From: JAKFXL01 sp947085765
GTDB lineage: Bacteria; Pseudomonadota; Gammaproteobacteria; Tenderiales; Tenderiaceae
Direction of reading: 5' to 3'
DNA: 15,647 nucleotides
NCBI GenBank assembly: GCA_947085765.1
Contig: CAMTXZ010000030.1
Location: forward strand, 1-15,647
Made by a program: the position numbers and the translations under genes. Position 1 is the first letter of the stretch. Every line of letters begins with the position of its first letter. Positions 1 through 7,999 of this stretch are shown one piece after another. The notes below the pieces were generated by a model. The model saw nothing but the letters and a program-made list of their open reading frames with translations, was not told where the DNA came from and did not search any database.

Positions 1-276
1 AAAGCCATGCACGGCGCCACATCAACTAACGTTCGCGAGTTGCAAATAGTTATCGAGATATTTTCCCAGACCGAGGGACCACCCCTCGACAACAACGCTT
101 TTCGTGCCGTGCCAGCACCACTGGAGCGGATAACCAAACAGCTGCAGATAGCCAGCCAATACTCTGAAAAAAACATATCGTTCAGTGTGCCAGAGTATAT
201 GAATCAACAGGGAAGCGCCGAAGCCAGAAAATTATACGAACGCTACAGTGCATACAATTTATTGCTGGCTCAATAG
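1..276 (+). CDS. C-terminal part of an unrecognised protein, cut by the left edge
   Basis: The reading frame is open from the first base, two codons before its first Met at position 7, so this is probably the tail of a longer protein rather than an 89-residue gene. It stops at TAG 274-276. The visible part is soluble-looking and mostly helical, with no membrane segment and no cysteine. The last 40 residues (around SVPEYMNQQGSAEARKLYERY) loosely recall the end of TIM-barrel glycosidase-like proteins such as the DUF4434 type, but this is only an impression and I assign no function. No clear terminator follows it. A minus-strand ORF over the same bases looks like a shadow. Confidence 0.45.
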   Translation, partial: KAMHGATSTNVRELQIVIEIFSQTEGPPLDNNAFRAVPAPLERITKQLQIASQYSEKNISFSVPEYMNQQGSAEARKLYERYSAYNLLLAQ

Positions 277-600
277 AATTGCCAGCCATCCCAGAACGTA
301 TTTTATCCAGTATAAGCTGAAGACACTTCCCGTACCTGGCAATGGTTGTGCTGTCTTTAGGCTGCAGCGTATCTACACGTTTTCAACACACCCTGCTTAA
401 CGATTGCCAAAATTTTATCCACTACTGCCCTATCCGTTTCAACGCCCGCATGATTTTAAGGATCAGCGGCCTTCCCATTAGATTTTTCGATAGCTTGCAT
501 GATCACTAAGGCGGTTCCATTATTATCCGATAACACTCAAACTAGCATTGAACTTGTATTAACAAAAATACGTATTTGCACTGCCCCAGGAGTTTCTGTA
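277..600. other. Gene-poor stretch before dauA
   Basis: No convincing gene lies here. A weak inverted repeat, AAGACA (320-325) with TGTCTT (352-357), has a 26-nt loop and no T tract, so it is not a clear terminator. On the minus strand a short frame running from about 526 to 357 reads like protein (GTALVIMQAIEKSNGKAADP, then TDRAVVDKILAIVKQG) but is broken by TAA at 456-458, so it may be the decayed remnant of a gene. An ATG at 499 is in frame with dauA, but the region 499-600 has no resemblance to the SulP family and the start at 601 has a far better ribosome binding site. Confidence 0.4.
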
Positions 601-2337
601 ATGCCCCACCGTGCCCACCTCTTTTCACTGCGTATTGGCAACGCCCTGCATGAGAGCTGCATTGCCGAGCGTTATAGCTGGCAACGTTTTTTGAAAGACC
701 TGATGGCAGGGGTGTCGGTGGGCATTGTTGCCATTCCGCTGGCAATGGCGCTGGCGGTGGCCAGTGGCGTAGCGCCGCAGTATGGCCTTTACACCGCCAT
801 CATCGCCGGGTTTCTGATCCCGCTGACCGGTGGCGCCCGTTACAACGTCTCCGGCCCGACGGCGGCCTTTGTGGTGATCCTGTTTCCGGTAGCGCAGCAG
901 TTTGGGCTGGCGGGGTTGTTGCTGGCCTCGGTACTGGCAGGTCTAATTTTGATTGCGATGGCGCTGCTGCGGTTGGGACGACTGATCGAATATATCCCGG
1001 AGGCGGTGACACTCGGTTTTACCGGCGGTATCGCCATTGTGATCGCCACCCTGTAACTGAAGGACTTTTTTGGTCTGACACTGGCACAGATCCCGGAGAG
1101 TTATATCGATAAAGTGGAGGCGCTGCTGCTGGCACTACCCTCTTTCTCGCTGGCCGAACTGACCATCGCCGCGGTGACCTTTATCACACTCGTGCTTTGG
1201 CCACTATTAAAGACATCCGTACCACCACACCTGCCTGCCATCATCATCGCCAGTCTGCTGGGGGTGATGTTGAATATTTTTGATGTCGAGGTGGCAACCA
1301 TCGGTTCGCGCTTCAGCTACACCTTGGCCGATGGCACAGTGGGCCAGGGCATTCCACCGCTGCTGCCGGAGTTCCAGTGGCCGTGGCTGCAACCGGGACC
1401 AAACGGCCAGCCCTTTGAACTCAGTTTCAAAACCATTCAGATCCTGCTGCCCGCCGCCTTTGCCATCGCCATGATTGGCGCCATCGAATCGCTGCTCTGC
1501 GCCGTGGTGCTTGATGGCATGAGTGGTAAACGCCACAGCGCCAACAGCGAGCTGCTGGGCCAGGGCATTGGTAATATCGTCACGCCATTCTTTGGTGGCA
1601 TCACGGCGACGGCGGCGATTGCACGCTCGGTGGTCAACTTCAAGGCTGGGGCAGAGTCGCCGGTGGCGGAGATGATTCATGCACTGGTGGTATTGCTGGC
1701 GTTGGTGGTATTGGCACAGGCGCTTGCCTATGTGCCGATGGCGGGGCTGGCAGCGCTGCTGGTAATGGTGGCGTGGAAGATGAGCGAGGCGCCCAAGTCG
1801 TTGCACTTTGTCAAAACTGCACCACGCGACGATGTGGTGGTCTTTGTCACTTGCCTGACACTGACAGTGCTATTTGACATGGTCATCGCCATCACTGTTG
1901 GCGTGATGCTGGCGGCGCTACTTTTCATGAAGGAGATCGCTGGCATGACCAAGATCAGCGAGATCACCCATCAGCCACGGCAGGTGCCAAATAAACTGCC
2001 GCCGGGCTGGCGGGTCTACTCGATCAGCGGTCCGCTCTTTTTTGCTGCGGCTGACCGGGTATTTGGCGAACTCACCCTGTTGAGCGATCAAACCAAGGGG
2101 GTAGTTGTATCGCTGGAGGGGGTGGGTGTGCTTGATGCGGGTGGCATGGCGGCGCTGCAGAAGTTTCTCAACCGCTGCCGCAAGCGCCAGACCCAGGTGA
2201 TCATCAGCGACATCCAGCTGCTACCGCTCAAGACCTTGCAACACGGCGACATGACGTCACAGCCGGGTCACGTCACTTTTACCGCAACACTGGATGAGGC
2301 GCTGGCACTGGTTCCACAACCCGAAGCAGAGGTGTGA
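601..2337 (+). pseudogene. dauA: SulP family C4-dicarboxylate transporter DauA, interrupted by one in-frame stop
   Basis: This is a SulP/SLC26-type inner-membrane anion transporter, closest in my recollection to E. coli DauA, an aerobic C4-dicarboxylate carrier. The start at 601 has AGGAG at 588-592 (8-nt gap), and similarity to DauA begins within a few residues. Family stretches include IPLAMALAVASGVAPQYGLY, VSGPTAAFVVI and GRLIEYIPEAVTLGF in the first part, and IESLLCAVVLDG (about 295-306), FFGGITATAAIARS (about 330-343) and a C-terminal STAS domain (about 469-560, with VLDAGG) in the second. Codon 152 (1054-1056) is TAA where DauA has Gln (ATMQIKDF-like context, here ATL-stop-LKDFF). The frame is unchanged on both sides, so one C-to-T change, CAA to TAA, explains it. 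The stop falls within the membrane domain, so the two fragments should not work alone. It is either a recent pseudogene, a sequencing error, or a gene with readthrough. Confidence 0.9.
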
Positions 2338-3549
2338 TTACTGTTGGATGCTTAGACGAAACAGCCCATTGGCATCGCTATCACTAGTGAAGTAGAGCGC
2401 GCCATCCGGGCCGATGGCTACACCCACCGGGCGCGCCCAACGTTCGCCGTTGGCCAGCTGAAAGCCGTCAATCAGATCATCAACACGCTGCGCCTCGCCT
2501 TCCTTAAAACGCACCACTACAACCTTGGGTGGCCGCCGCGATGCTTTAGCGCCAAAAAACGAGCCACTGGGATTGGTACCCCAGGAGCCACGCAGCGCCA
2601 CAATCGCATCCCCTTCTAACCGTCGATCCATCGCCCCTGGGACCACAAAGGCCACCCCCATCGGTGCATTACGCGCCGGAAAGGTGGCCACGGGTATCTG
2701 CACATCAGACTGAGGGCGTGGTGGTGTGGAGTCGATGCACTCATCACGCTGCACTGCGTGGCCATCGTATTGAAACCAGGGCATGCCGTGAAAAGAGCCT
2801 GGAGTCACGCGGCTGAAATATTCTGCTGGCTCTTCAAAGCCCCAATGATCAGGACCGTTGTTGCTGGCATAAAGCGTTTTTGTCAGCGGCTGCCAGTCAA
2901 AACCGACCGGGTTACGCAGCCCTGCGGCATAACTTTGCCAGCTGACTTTGCCGTTCTGTTCCTCCAATACCAGCACGCCACCACGTTGGGCATCAAAGGC
3001 ATAACCCGTCCCCAGGTATTGATCACTGCAATTGCCACTGATGCCGAGGCTAAGATAGATCCGGCCATCCGGCCCGACAGCCACGGTGCGGCTGTTATGG
3101 CCGGAACCACCAGGCAACGGCGCCAGCAATCTGACCGACTCTGGCGGGATCTTTTTCTGGCCCGGCTGATAAGGTGCGCGGTAGAGACCATCGGTCTGGG
3201 CGATCAATATCTCGCCCGCACGAAACGCCACGCTGTGTGGATAGTCTGCAAGTTTCACCATCACCTCTGCCTCTGTATAAGGTGACAGCAGACGATAGAC
3301 ATTGCCGGACTTCGAGCCGATAAACAGCTCACCCTTATTGTTAAAGGTCAGCATACGGGGGGCATCAAGGCGTTCTGTCAGGCGTTCAATTTTGTAGCCG
3401 GTGGGGATTTTGACCTGTTGCGATTTGCCGCCCACCAGCAGTGTTTGTACTTGGTAATCGAGCGAGTCGGTTGCTGCTGTCACCGGCCCGGCCAGCAGAC
3501 AACAGGAAGCGATGAAAACTATCGTTGGCAGTCGTTTTACCGATCTCAT
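2338..3549 (-). CDS. Exported PQQ-type glucose/sorbosone dehydrogenase-like beta-propeller protein
   Basis: The protein has 403 residues and belongs to the soluble glucose/L-sorbosone dehydrogenase family, six-bladed beta-propellers that often bind PQQ and Ca2+ and oxidise sugars in the periplasm. Propeller motifs are visible: GHNSRTVAVGPDGRIYLSLG, holding the His (about 151) that matches the catalytic His of the family, GLRNPVGFDWQP (Arg about 212), and a last blade with ARPVGVAIGPDGALYFTSD. The N terminus is a signal peptide ending near GPVTAA; IASC around residue 16 could also be read as a lipobox. The ATG at 3549 is chosen because GGAG lies 8 nt upstream; a longer TTG start at 3594 is less likely. 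It lies 46 bp behind the histidine kinase gene, so probably in its operon. The substrate is unknown and PQQ use is inferred from the family. No terminator follows: its stop abuts the dauA stop. Confidence 0.82.
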   Translation of the reverse strand: MRSVKRLPTIVFIASCCLLAGPVTAATDSLDYQVQTLLVGGKSQQVKIPTGYKIERLTERLDAPRMLTFNNKGELFIGSKSGNVYRLLSPYTEAEVMVKLADYPHSVAFRAGEILIAQTDGLYRAPYQPGQKKIPPESVRLLAPLPGGSGHNSRTVAVGPDGRIYLSLGISGNCSDQYLGTGYAFDAQRGGVLVLEEQNGKVSWQSYAAGLRNPVGFDWQPLTKTLYASNNGPDHWGFEEPAEYFSRVTPGSFHGMPWFQYDGHAVQRDECIDSTPPRPQSDVQIPVATFPARNAPMGVAFVVPGAMDRRLEGDAIVALRGSWGTNPSGSFFGAKASRRPPKVVVVRFKEGEAQRVDDLIDGFQLANGERWARPVGVAIGPDGALYFTSDSDANGLFRLSIQQ

Positions 3550-3595
3550 AAAGCTGGCTCCATTGCTCGTAGGCAGAGATGAGTATGGTAGCAAC

Positions 3596-4921
3596 TTAGC
3601 GACTCGGCAATCTCACCTGCACCATAAAACCGCCCAAGCGGGGTGACTGGTCGAAGTGAATAGTGCCGTCATATTGATCGACAATCTCCTTGACGATGGC
3701 CAGACCTAAACCGTGCCCCAGGGTTGATTCATCAAAACGCAGCCCCCGTTGAGTGAGCTGGTCACGCAGCTCGGCCGGGGCGCCGGGGCCATCGTCCTCA
3801 ATGGTAAACACCAGCCCCGCTGCCTCGTTCACTGTCAGCAATACCAGACTGCTGGCCCACTTGCAGGCGTTGTCGAGCAGGTTACCAAACAGCTCCAGCA
3901 TATCTTCGCGATCGGCCGCGAAGGGCTGCTCTTGCGGCAGATTCATTTCGATGGTGATCTGTTTGTCGGCATAGATACGTTCCAGCGTATCCGCCAGTGG
4001 CGCAAGCTCCTCACTCAAACGGAACTGCCAGCCGGGCGCCGACGCCCCTGCCAGGCGCGCCCGCTTGAGTTGATAGTCGAGCAGCTGGCGGATCTTGTCA
4101 CTCTGCTGGCGCAACTGTGCCTGTGCCTCGGGTTGTGACTGAAGCGCTTCGTTATCGGCCAGACGTGAGAGCACCGTCAGCGGCGTCTTCAAGGTATGAG
4201 CGAGATTGCCCAGCGCGGTGCGCGAGCGACTCAGGCGCTGCTGCATCAGCCCCAGCAGGCGGTTGAACTCCACCACCAGCGGCTGCACCTCAGTAGGCAC
4301 GTTTTCACTCAGCCGCAACACTTCACCCTGCTCCAGCCGTGCCACATCGTCACGCACCTGTCGCAGCGGTCGCAAACTATGTTTGAGCAGCCACGCCTGC
4401 AGGATAACCACCACTACCAGCACCAGCACCAGCAGGGTGATGATGGTGTAGCGGAGCTGGAACTCGTGCAGCTCATGCGTCATTGGCGACATATCCTCCG
4501 CCACGGTGATGACGATGTCGTGCCCCTGTTTATGAAAGCGCTGCGATAGCATCAGAAGATGCTGCCCCTGCGGACCCGGACCGTAGACCGGCACATCAAA
4601 ACGGTCAGGGAGACGCAGCTCATCGTCCCAAAGCGAGCGCGAGCTGAATGTCAGGCCATCGACTTTGACCAAATAGTAGTGGCCGGAAAAAGGCATCTGA
4701 AAGACACCGTTGATACGCTCTGGATTGAGCTCCTGCTCACCGCTAGTTTCATTCGGGCGTAACGCCCCGAGCAGATTGTCGCCCTCATGTTGCAGATTAG
4801 AGAGCACGTACTCTTCGGTCATGTGATGCATGGCGTCGTTCACCACCCACCACTGAAACAGAAACAGCAGCAGTAGTCCCAATGTAATGCCAAGACCAAG
4901 CCGCCCCAGCAGTGATTTCAT
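3596..4921 (-). CDS. PhoQ-like membrane sensor histidine kinase
   Basis: The protein has 441 residues. Membrane segments lie at about 8-26 and 158-178 and enclose a periplasmic sensing domain of about 130 residues; a HAMP-like linker follows at about 178-230. The H-box LGNLAHTLKTPLTVL contains the phospho-acceptor His242. The ATPase domain shows the N-box LFGNLLDNACKWA (Asn347 and Asn351), G1 DDGPG (376-380) and G2 GHGLGLAIV (402-410), so catalysis should be intact. The H-box and the LDNACK form of the N-box resemble PhoQ more than EnvZ. The start ATG overlaps the response-regulator stop by one base (TAATG on the minus strand), which implies translational coupling. The signal is unknown. The periplasmic domain lacks an obvious acidic cluster of the PhoQ kind, so Mg2+ sensing should not be assumed. 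Confidence 0.93.
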   Translation of the reverse strand: MKSLLGRLGLGITLGLLLLFLFQWWVVNDAMHHMTEEYVLSNLQHEGDNLLGALRPNETSGEQELNPERINGVFQMPFSGHYYLVKVDGLTFSSRSLWDDELRLPDRFDVPVYGPGPQGQHLLMLSQRFHKQGHDIVITVAEDMSPMTHELHEFQLRYTIITLLVLVLVVVVILQAWLLKHSLRPLRQVRDDVARLEQGEVLRLSENVPTEVQPLVVEFNRLLGLMQQRLSRSRTALGNLAHTLKTPLTVLSRLADNEALQSQPEAQAQLRQQSDKIRQLLDYQLKRARLAGASAPGWQFRLSEELAPLADTLERIYADKQITIEMNLPQEQPFAADREDMLELFGNLLDNACKWASSLVLLTVNEAAGLVFTIEDDGPGAPAELRDQLTQRGLRFDESTLGHGLGLAIVKEIVDQYDGTIHFDQSPRLGGFMVQVRLPSR

Positions 4922-5586
4922 TAAGCAGTGGGGCCAAAGATGTAGCCCTGGCCGCGACGTGTCTCGATCAACGCCTTGCCGAGCTTCTGGCGCAGGCGAT
5001 TGACGTAGACCTCAATCACATTGCTGTCCTTATCAGCGTCATATTCGTAGACATGCTCGGTAAGCACGGCCTTGGAGAGCAGCTTGCCGGGGTGGAGCAT
5101 AAAATAGCGCAGCAGCCGAAACTCGGTACCAGTCAGTTCAAAGGTTTCACCGGTAGCACTGGTAATCGTCTGACGCTCCTCATCCAAGACCAACCCGGCC
5201 ACCAGCAACGCACCGCCAACCTGATCGTTGTGACGGCGGATCACCGCCTGGATGCGCGCCATCAACTCTTCGATATGAAACGGCTTGGCGATGTAATCAT
5301 CAGCACCCACCTTAAAACCTTCCACCTTCTCATGCCAGGCGTCGCGGGCCGTGAGGATAATCACCGGTACTTTGTTGCCGCTCTTGCGCCAGTTATGCAG
5401 TACCTCCAACCCTGAGCGTTGCGGCAATCCCAGGTCCAGCACAATCAGATCATAAGGTTCTTCGCGCCCCATAAATTCAGCATCCACACCATTGTCCGCC
5501 GTACCCACGGCATAACCGGCCCGGGTCAGGTCATGGGCCAGCTGGCGACTCAGGTCACTGTCGTCCTCTACAACCAGTACACGCAC
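4921..5586 (-). CDS. OmpR/PhoP-family response regulator
   Basis: The protein has 221 residues. The receiver domain (1-118) has the acidic pair Asp8/Asp9, phospho-acceptor Asp51 in IVLDLGLP, Thr79 and Lys101 (KPF). A winged-helix DNA-binding domain (about 125-221) contains LTGTEFRLLRYFMLHPGKLL and the recognition-helix region NVIEVYVNRLRQKLG, ending in RRGQGYIFG. It is the cognate partner of the kinase encoded immediately after it. The start codon is GTG at 5586, supported by GGAGGA about 7 nt upstream. The PepSY gene ends 14 bp before it. The regulator may control its own operon; the palindrome at 5949-5965 is a candidate site but is not proven. Confidence 0.95.
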   Translation of the reverse strand: MRVLVVEDDSDLSRQLAHDLTRAGYAVGTADNGVDAEFMGREEPYDLIVLDLGLPQRSGLEVLHNWRKSGNKVPVIILTARDAWHEKVEGFKVGADDYIAKPFHIEELMARIQAVIRRHNDQVGGALLVAGLVLDEERQTITSATGETFELTGTEFRLLRYFMLHPGKLLSKAVLTEHVYEYDADKDSNVIEVYVNRLRQKLGKALIETRRGQGYIFGPTA

Positions 5587-5600
5587 AAGTTTGTCCTCCG

Positions 5601-5906
5601 CTAATCCTTTGTCTCACTCTTGACCGGCTTGCCGCTCTTGGCGTCGAAGTAGTGCTCCTTGACCTCACCCGTACTATCGACCACCTCAATCTCATAGAGG
5701 TAACGACCACCCTTCTCTTCCAGATCAACCTCAATCACCCGGCCAGGATGGTGCTGCCGCACATAGCTGAGGATCTGCTCAACGGCCACAATATCACCGG
5801 CCTGATGCAGACGTTTGGCTTTGTTGCGATGGTCGCCATCGGCCAGTGCAACGCCACATACCAGCAGCGAGGCCAATACAATTATCCAGTTCCGATCTCT
5901 CTTCAT
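5601..5906 (-). CDS. Small periplasmic PepSY-domain protein
   Basis: The protein has 101 residues. A signal peptide covers about 1-22 (WIIVLASLLVCGVALA, cleavage before DGDH). A single PepSY domain follows: a helix (AVEQILSYVRQHHPGRVIEVDLEE), then strands ending in RYLYEIEVVDSTGEVKEHYFDAKSGKPV. Small exported PepSY proteins often lie next to two-component systems and are thought to modulate a sensor or protease or to bind ligands or cations; their biochemistry is mostly untested. It is the first gene of the minus-strand cluster pepSY-regulator-kinase-propeller, with 14 bp to the regulator. A GGGG run about 6 nt before the ATG can serve as ribosome binding site. Function in signal sensing is inferred from context. 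Confidence 0.85.
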   Translation of the reverse strand: MKRDRNWIIVLASLLVCGVALADGDHRNKAKRLHQAGDIVAVEQILSYVRQHHPGRVIEVDLEEKGGRYLYEIEVVDSTGEVKEHYFDAKSGKPVKSETKD

Positions 5907-5948
5907 GCCTCACCCCATCTATCCAGATACCACTCTGTTCAACATAGA

Positions 5949-5965
5949 TGAATTATCTTAATTCA
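5949..5965. promoter_or_regulatory. Perfect 7-3-7 palindrome upstream of pepSY operon, candidate operator
   Basis: TGAATTA-tct-TAATTCA is an exact palindrome located 43-59 bp before the PepSY start codon and just outside the grxD terminator. It contains CTTAAT (5957-5962), similar to a PmrA/QseB half-site. Its spacing does not match an ArgR box, which has four bases between TGAAT and ATTCA. Binding by the adjacent OmpR-type regulator is a guess. Confidence 0.4.
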
Positions 5966-5973
5966 GGCTGAAA

Positions 5974-6017
5974 ACAGAAAGGCCGCCTTACCAATAGTTG
6001 GCAAGACGGCCTTCTGT
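5974..6017 (-). terminator. Rho-independent terminator of grxD
   Basis: A long imperfect inverted repeat pairs ACAGAAaGGCCG on the left with CGGCCTTCTGT on the right, with further CTT/AAG and CCAA/TTGG pairing inward and a short loop. On the minus strand the stem is followed by TTTT, 22 bp after the grxD stop. On the plus strand no T run follows, so it serves grxD. Confidence 0.85.
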
Positions 6018-6039
6018 TACTACCTGGTAACTACATGGA

Positions 6040-6354
6040 TCAGGCCGATGCAGCCTTCACCATTTTATCCAGCTCACCCTGCTGCAACAGCTCCAGGGTG
6101 ATATCACAACCACCGATCAGCTCGCCCTTGATGTAGAGCTGTGGAAAGGTAGGCCAGTTGGCGTAGCGTGGCAGATTCTGAAACACCTCAGGATCTTCCA
6201 GCACATTGTATGCGTCATATTTAGCGTCCACCGAGTTCAGTGCCTGAACCACCCGTGCGGAGAAACCACACATCGGAAACTGCGCAGTACCTTTGATGTA
6301 CACAACGATAGGTGCGCCCTCTACCTGCTGTTTGATCTTTTCCAGAATGTCCAT
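6040..6354 (-). CDS. grxD: Grx4-type monothiol glutaredoxin
   Basis: The protein has 104 residues, the usual length for bacterial Grx4, with the thioredoxin fold. The active-site motif CGFS is at 29-32. The glutathione-binding features are Lys21 before it, WPTFPQLY with the cis-Pro (67-74) and GGCD (81-84). Proteins of this family hold a [2Fe-2S] cluster with glutathione, often with a BolA partner, and deliver or sense Fe-S clusters in the cytoplasm. AGGAG lies about 6 nt before the ATG. A -10-like TACAAT (minus strand, plus positions 6401-6406) suggests its own promoter, although hyuB ends only 106 bp upstream on the same strand and could be cotranscribed. A strong terminator follows. sodB nearby fits an iron and oxidative-stress neighbourhood. 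Confidence 0.96.
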   Translation of the reverse strand: MDILEKIKQQVEGAPIVVYIKGTAQFPMCGFSARVVQALNSVDAKYDAYNVLEDPEVFQNLPRYANWPTFPQLYIKGELIGGCDITLELLQQGELDKMVKAASA

Positions 6355-6460
6355 AACCTGCTCCTCTAGCTAAAATTTTACTACGGCAATAAAGTTGACC
6401 ATTGTACTCGGAAATTACGCTTAATTAAATGATAGTGGGGCAAACCCTGGCTACACCAGC

Positions 6461-7999
6461 CTATTTTAAACCGCCCCAACCACCGCCACCCGGGGTTGCC
6501 AGCGTCAGCCGCTCACCGGGCTGAGCCTCAAAACAGACCTTGGCGGGCAGTACCTCACCATCACGACGATTAATACCGACCTGACCCGGTCCACCGCCCG
6601 CCAGCCCCCAAGGGCAATAACTGCGGCGTTCAGTGAGCAGTGTGACCGTGGTTGGCGCCAAAAATTCAAACTCACGCACCAGACCATCACCGCCAGGGTG
6701 TAGTCCCACCCCACCGGAGCCACGTCGTACCTGGTAACGGCGAATCCGCAACGGATAGTGCATCTCCAGGCTTTCGATGGGGGTGTTGAGGGTGTTTGTC
6801 ATATGTGTCTGCACTGCACTTAGACCGCCACCATGCTGGCCCGCGCCCATACCGCCGCCCAGCGTCTCGTAATAGTCCCAGGAGTAGCTGCCGGCCCGGC
6901 TGCCCATCGCCACATTGTTCATACTGCCGTGGCTGGCGGCGGGAATCTGTGCCGGGATCGCCTGCGCCAAGGCCCCCATGATGACATCGACAATCCGGCT
7001 GCTGGTCTCCACATTGCCCGCCGCCACTGCTGCGGGGCGACAGGCGTTGACCAGCGTGCCCTCCGGCGCAGCCAGGGTGATGCGGCGGAAGCTGCCGGCG
7101 CAGGCGGGGGTCTGAGGTGGCATCAAGCAACGAAAAACGTAATAGACCGCCGCGGCCGCCACCGACAACGGGCAGTTGATATTGCCCTGTACCTGCGGCG
7201 CGGTACCGCTGAAATCGACATGCACCCGCCCATGCCGCACCGTCAACAGCGCCTGAATCGGAATATCACGACCACCAACACCATCGTCATCCATCAGGTC
7301 AACAAACTGATATTCGCCTTCCGGGATCTGGCTTAGTGCACTGACCGCCAGCCGCTCACCATAATCGTTGAGTTGCTCCAGAGCCGTATAAAAACTACCC
7401 ACCCCCAAGCTATCAATCAACGTGGCCAAACGCTGCACACCCACATGGTTGGCACTGATCTGGGCCGAAAAATCACCCCGACTCTGCTGCGCATCACCCG
7501 TGGCGGCGACAATCGAATTAAAAAACAGCTCATCCAAAACGCCCCCCTGCAACAGATGCGTCGGCGGGATGATAACCCCCTCCTCGTCCAGACTCCGGGA
7601 GATCGGCATGGAACCCGGCGCAGTGGCGCCGATATCCGCATGGTGGGCACGATTGACAACAAAGGCAGCCAACTCATCTGCCACAAAGACCGGTGCAATC
7701 AGGGTGACATCGGGCAGATGGGTACCACCAAGAAACGGATCATTCACAATCACCATATCGCCAGCGTGCCACACCAGCTGCCCGACAATGCCCGCCATCG
7801 CATAGGCCATGCTGCCGAGATGGACCGGGATATGCGCCGCCTGGGCGCAGAGCTGCCCCTGCGCATCAAACACCGCACAGGAGAAGTCGAGCCGGTCCTT
7901 GATGTTGGGCGACAGCGCGGCACAACGCAGCATTGTCCCCATCTCGTCACAGACGGCGGCAATACGGTTGGCAAAAAGAGAGAGTTGAATTGCATCCAT
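6461..7999 (-). CDS. hyuB: Hydantoinase B/oxoprolinase family protein (N-methylhydantoinase B-like)
   Basis: The protein has 512 residues and belongs to the HyuB family, the subunit that together with HyuA performs ATP-dependent opening of hydantoin-like or 5-oxoproline rings. Family hallmarks are NDPFLGGTHLPDVTLIAPVF (from about residue 86), RAHHADIG (117-124) followed by PGSM, QGNINCPLSVAAAAVYYVFRC, and the Gly-rich C terminus TPGGGGWG. Length and ends look complete. The ATG at 7999 is preferred to a TTG at 8017; neither has a strong ribosome binding site. No hyuA is present within about 6 kb to its left or 7.6 kb to its right, which is unusual because the two are normally adjacent or fused. 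It is divergent from sodB with 146 bp between starts. The substrate cannot be told from sequence. Confidence 0.92.
   Translation of the reverse strand: MDAIQLSLFANRIAAVCDEMGTMLRCAALSPNIKDRLDFSCAVFDAQGQLCAQAAHIPVHLGSMAYAMAGIVGQLVWHAGDMVIVNDPFLGGTHLPDVTLIAPVFVADELAAFVVNRAHHADIGATAPGSMPISRSLDEEGVIIPPTHLLQGGVLDELFFNSIVAATGDAQQSRGDFSAQISANHVGVQRLATLIDSLGVGSFYTALEQLNDYGERLAVSALSQIPEGEYQFVDLMDDDGVGGRDIPIQALLTVRHGRVHVDFSGTAPQVQGNINCPLSVAAAAVYYVFRCLMPPQTPACAGSFRRITLAAPEGTLVNACRPAAVAAGNVETSSRIVDVIMGALAQAIPAQIPAASHGSMNNVAMGSRAGSYSWDYYETLGGGMGAGQHGGGLSAVQTHMTNTLNTPIESLEMHYPLRIRRYQVRRGSGGVGLHPGGDGLVREFEFLAPTTVTLLTERRSYCPWGLAGGGPGQVGINRRDGEVLPAKVCFEAQPGERLTLATPGGGGWGGLK

Noticed and set aside
320..357. Terminator after the first partial ORF
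   Set aside because: The AAGACA/TGTCTT repeat has only 6 bp, a 26-nt loop and no T tract.
499..600. N-terminal extension of the dauA ORF to the ATG at 499
   Set aside because: The extra 34 residues do not resemble the family and there is no good ribosome binding site. The ATG at 601 has AGGAG 8 nt upstream and matches where similarity to DauA begins.
1114..2337. Separate 407-residue gene starting at GTG 1114
   Set aside because: It is in the same frame as the upstream part and lacks the first membrane segments of a SulP protein. It is better read as the rest of the interrupted dauA.
5949..5965. ArgR box reading of the palindrome upstream of pepSY
   Set aside because: An ArgR box has four bases between TGAAT and ATTCA; here there are seven. 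The neighbouring genes are not arginine genes.
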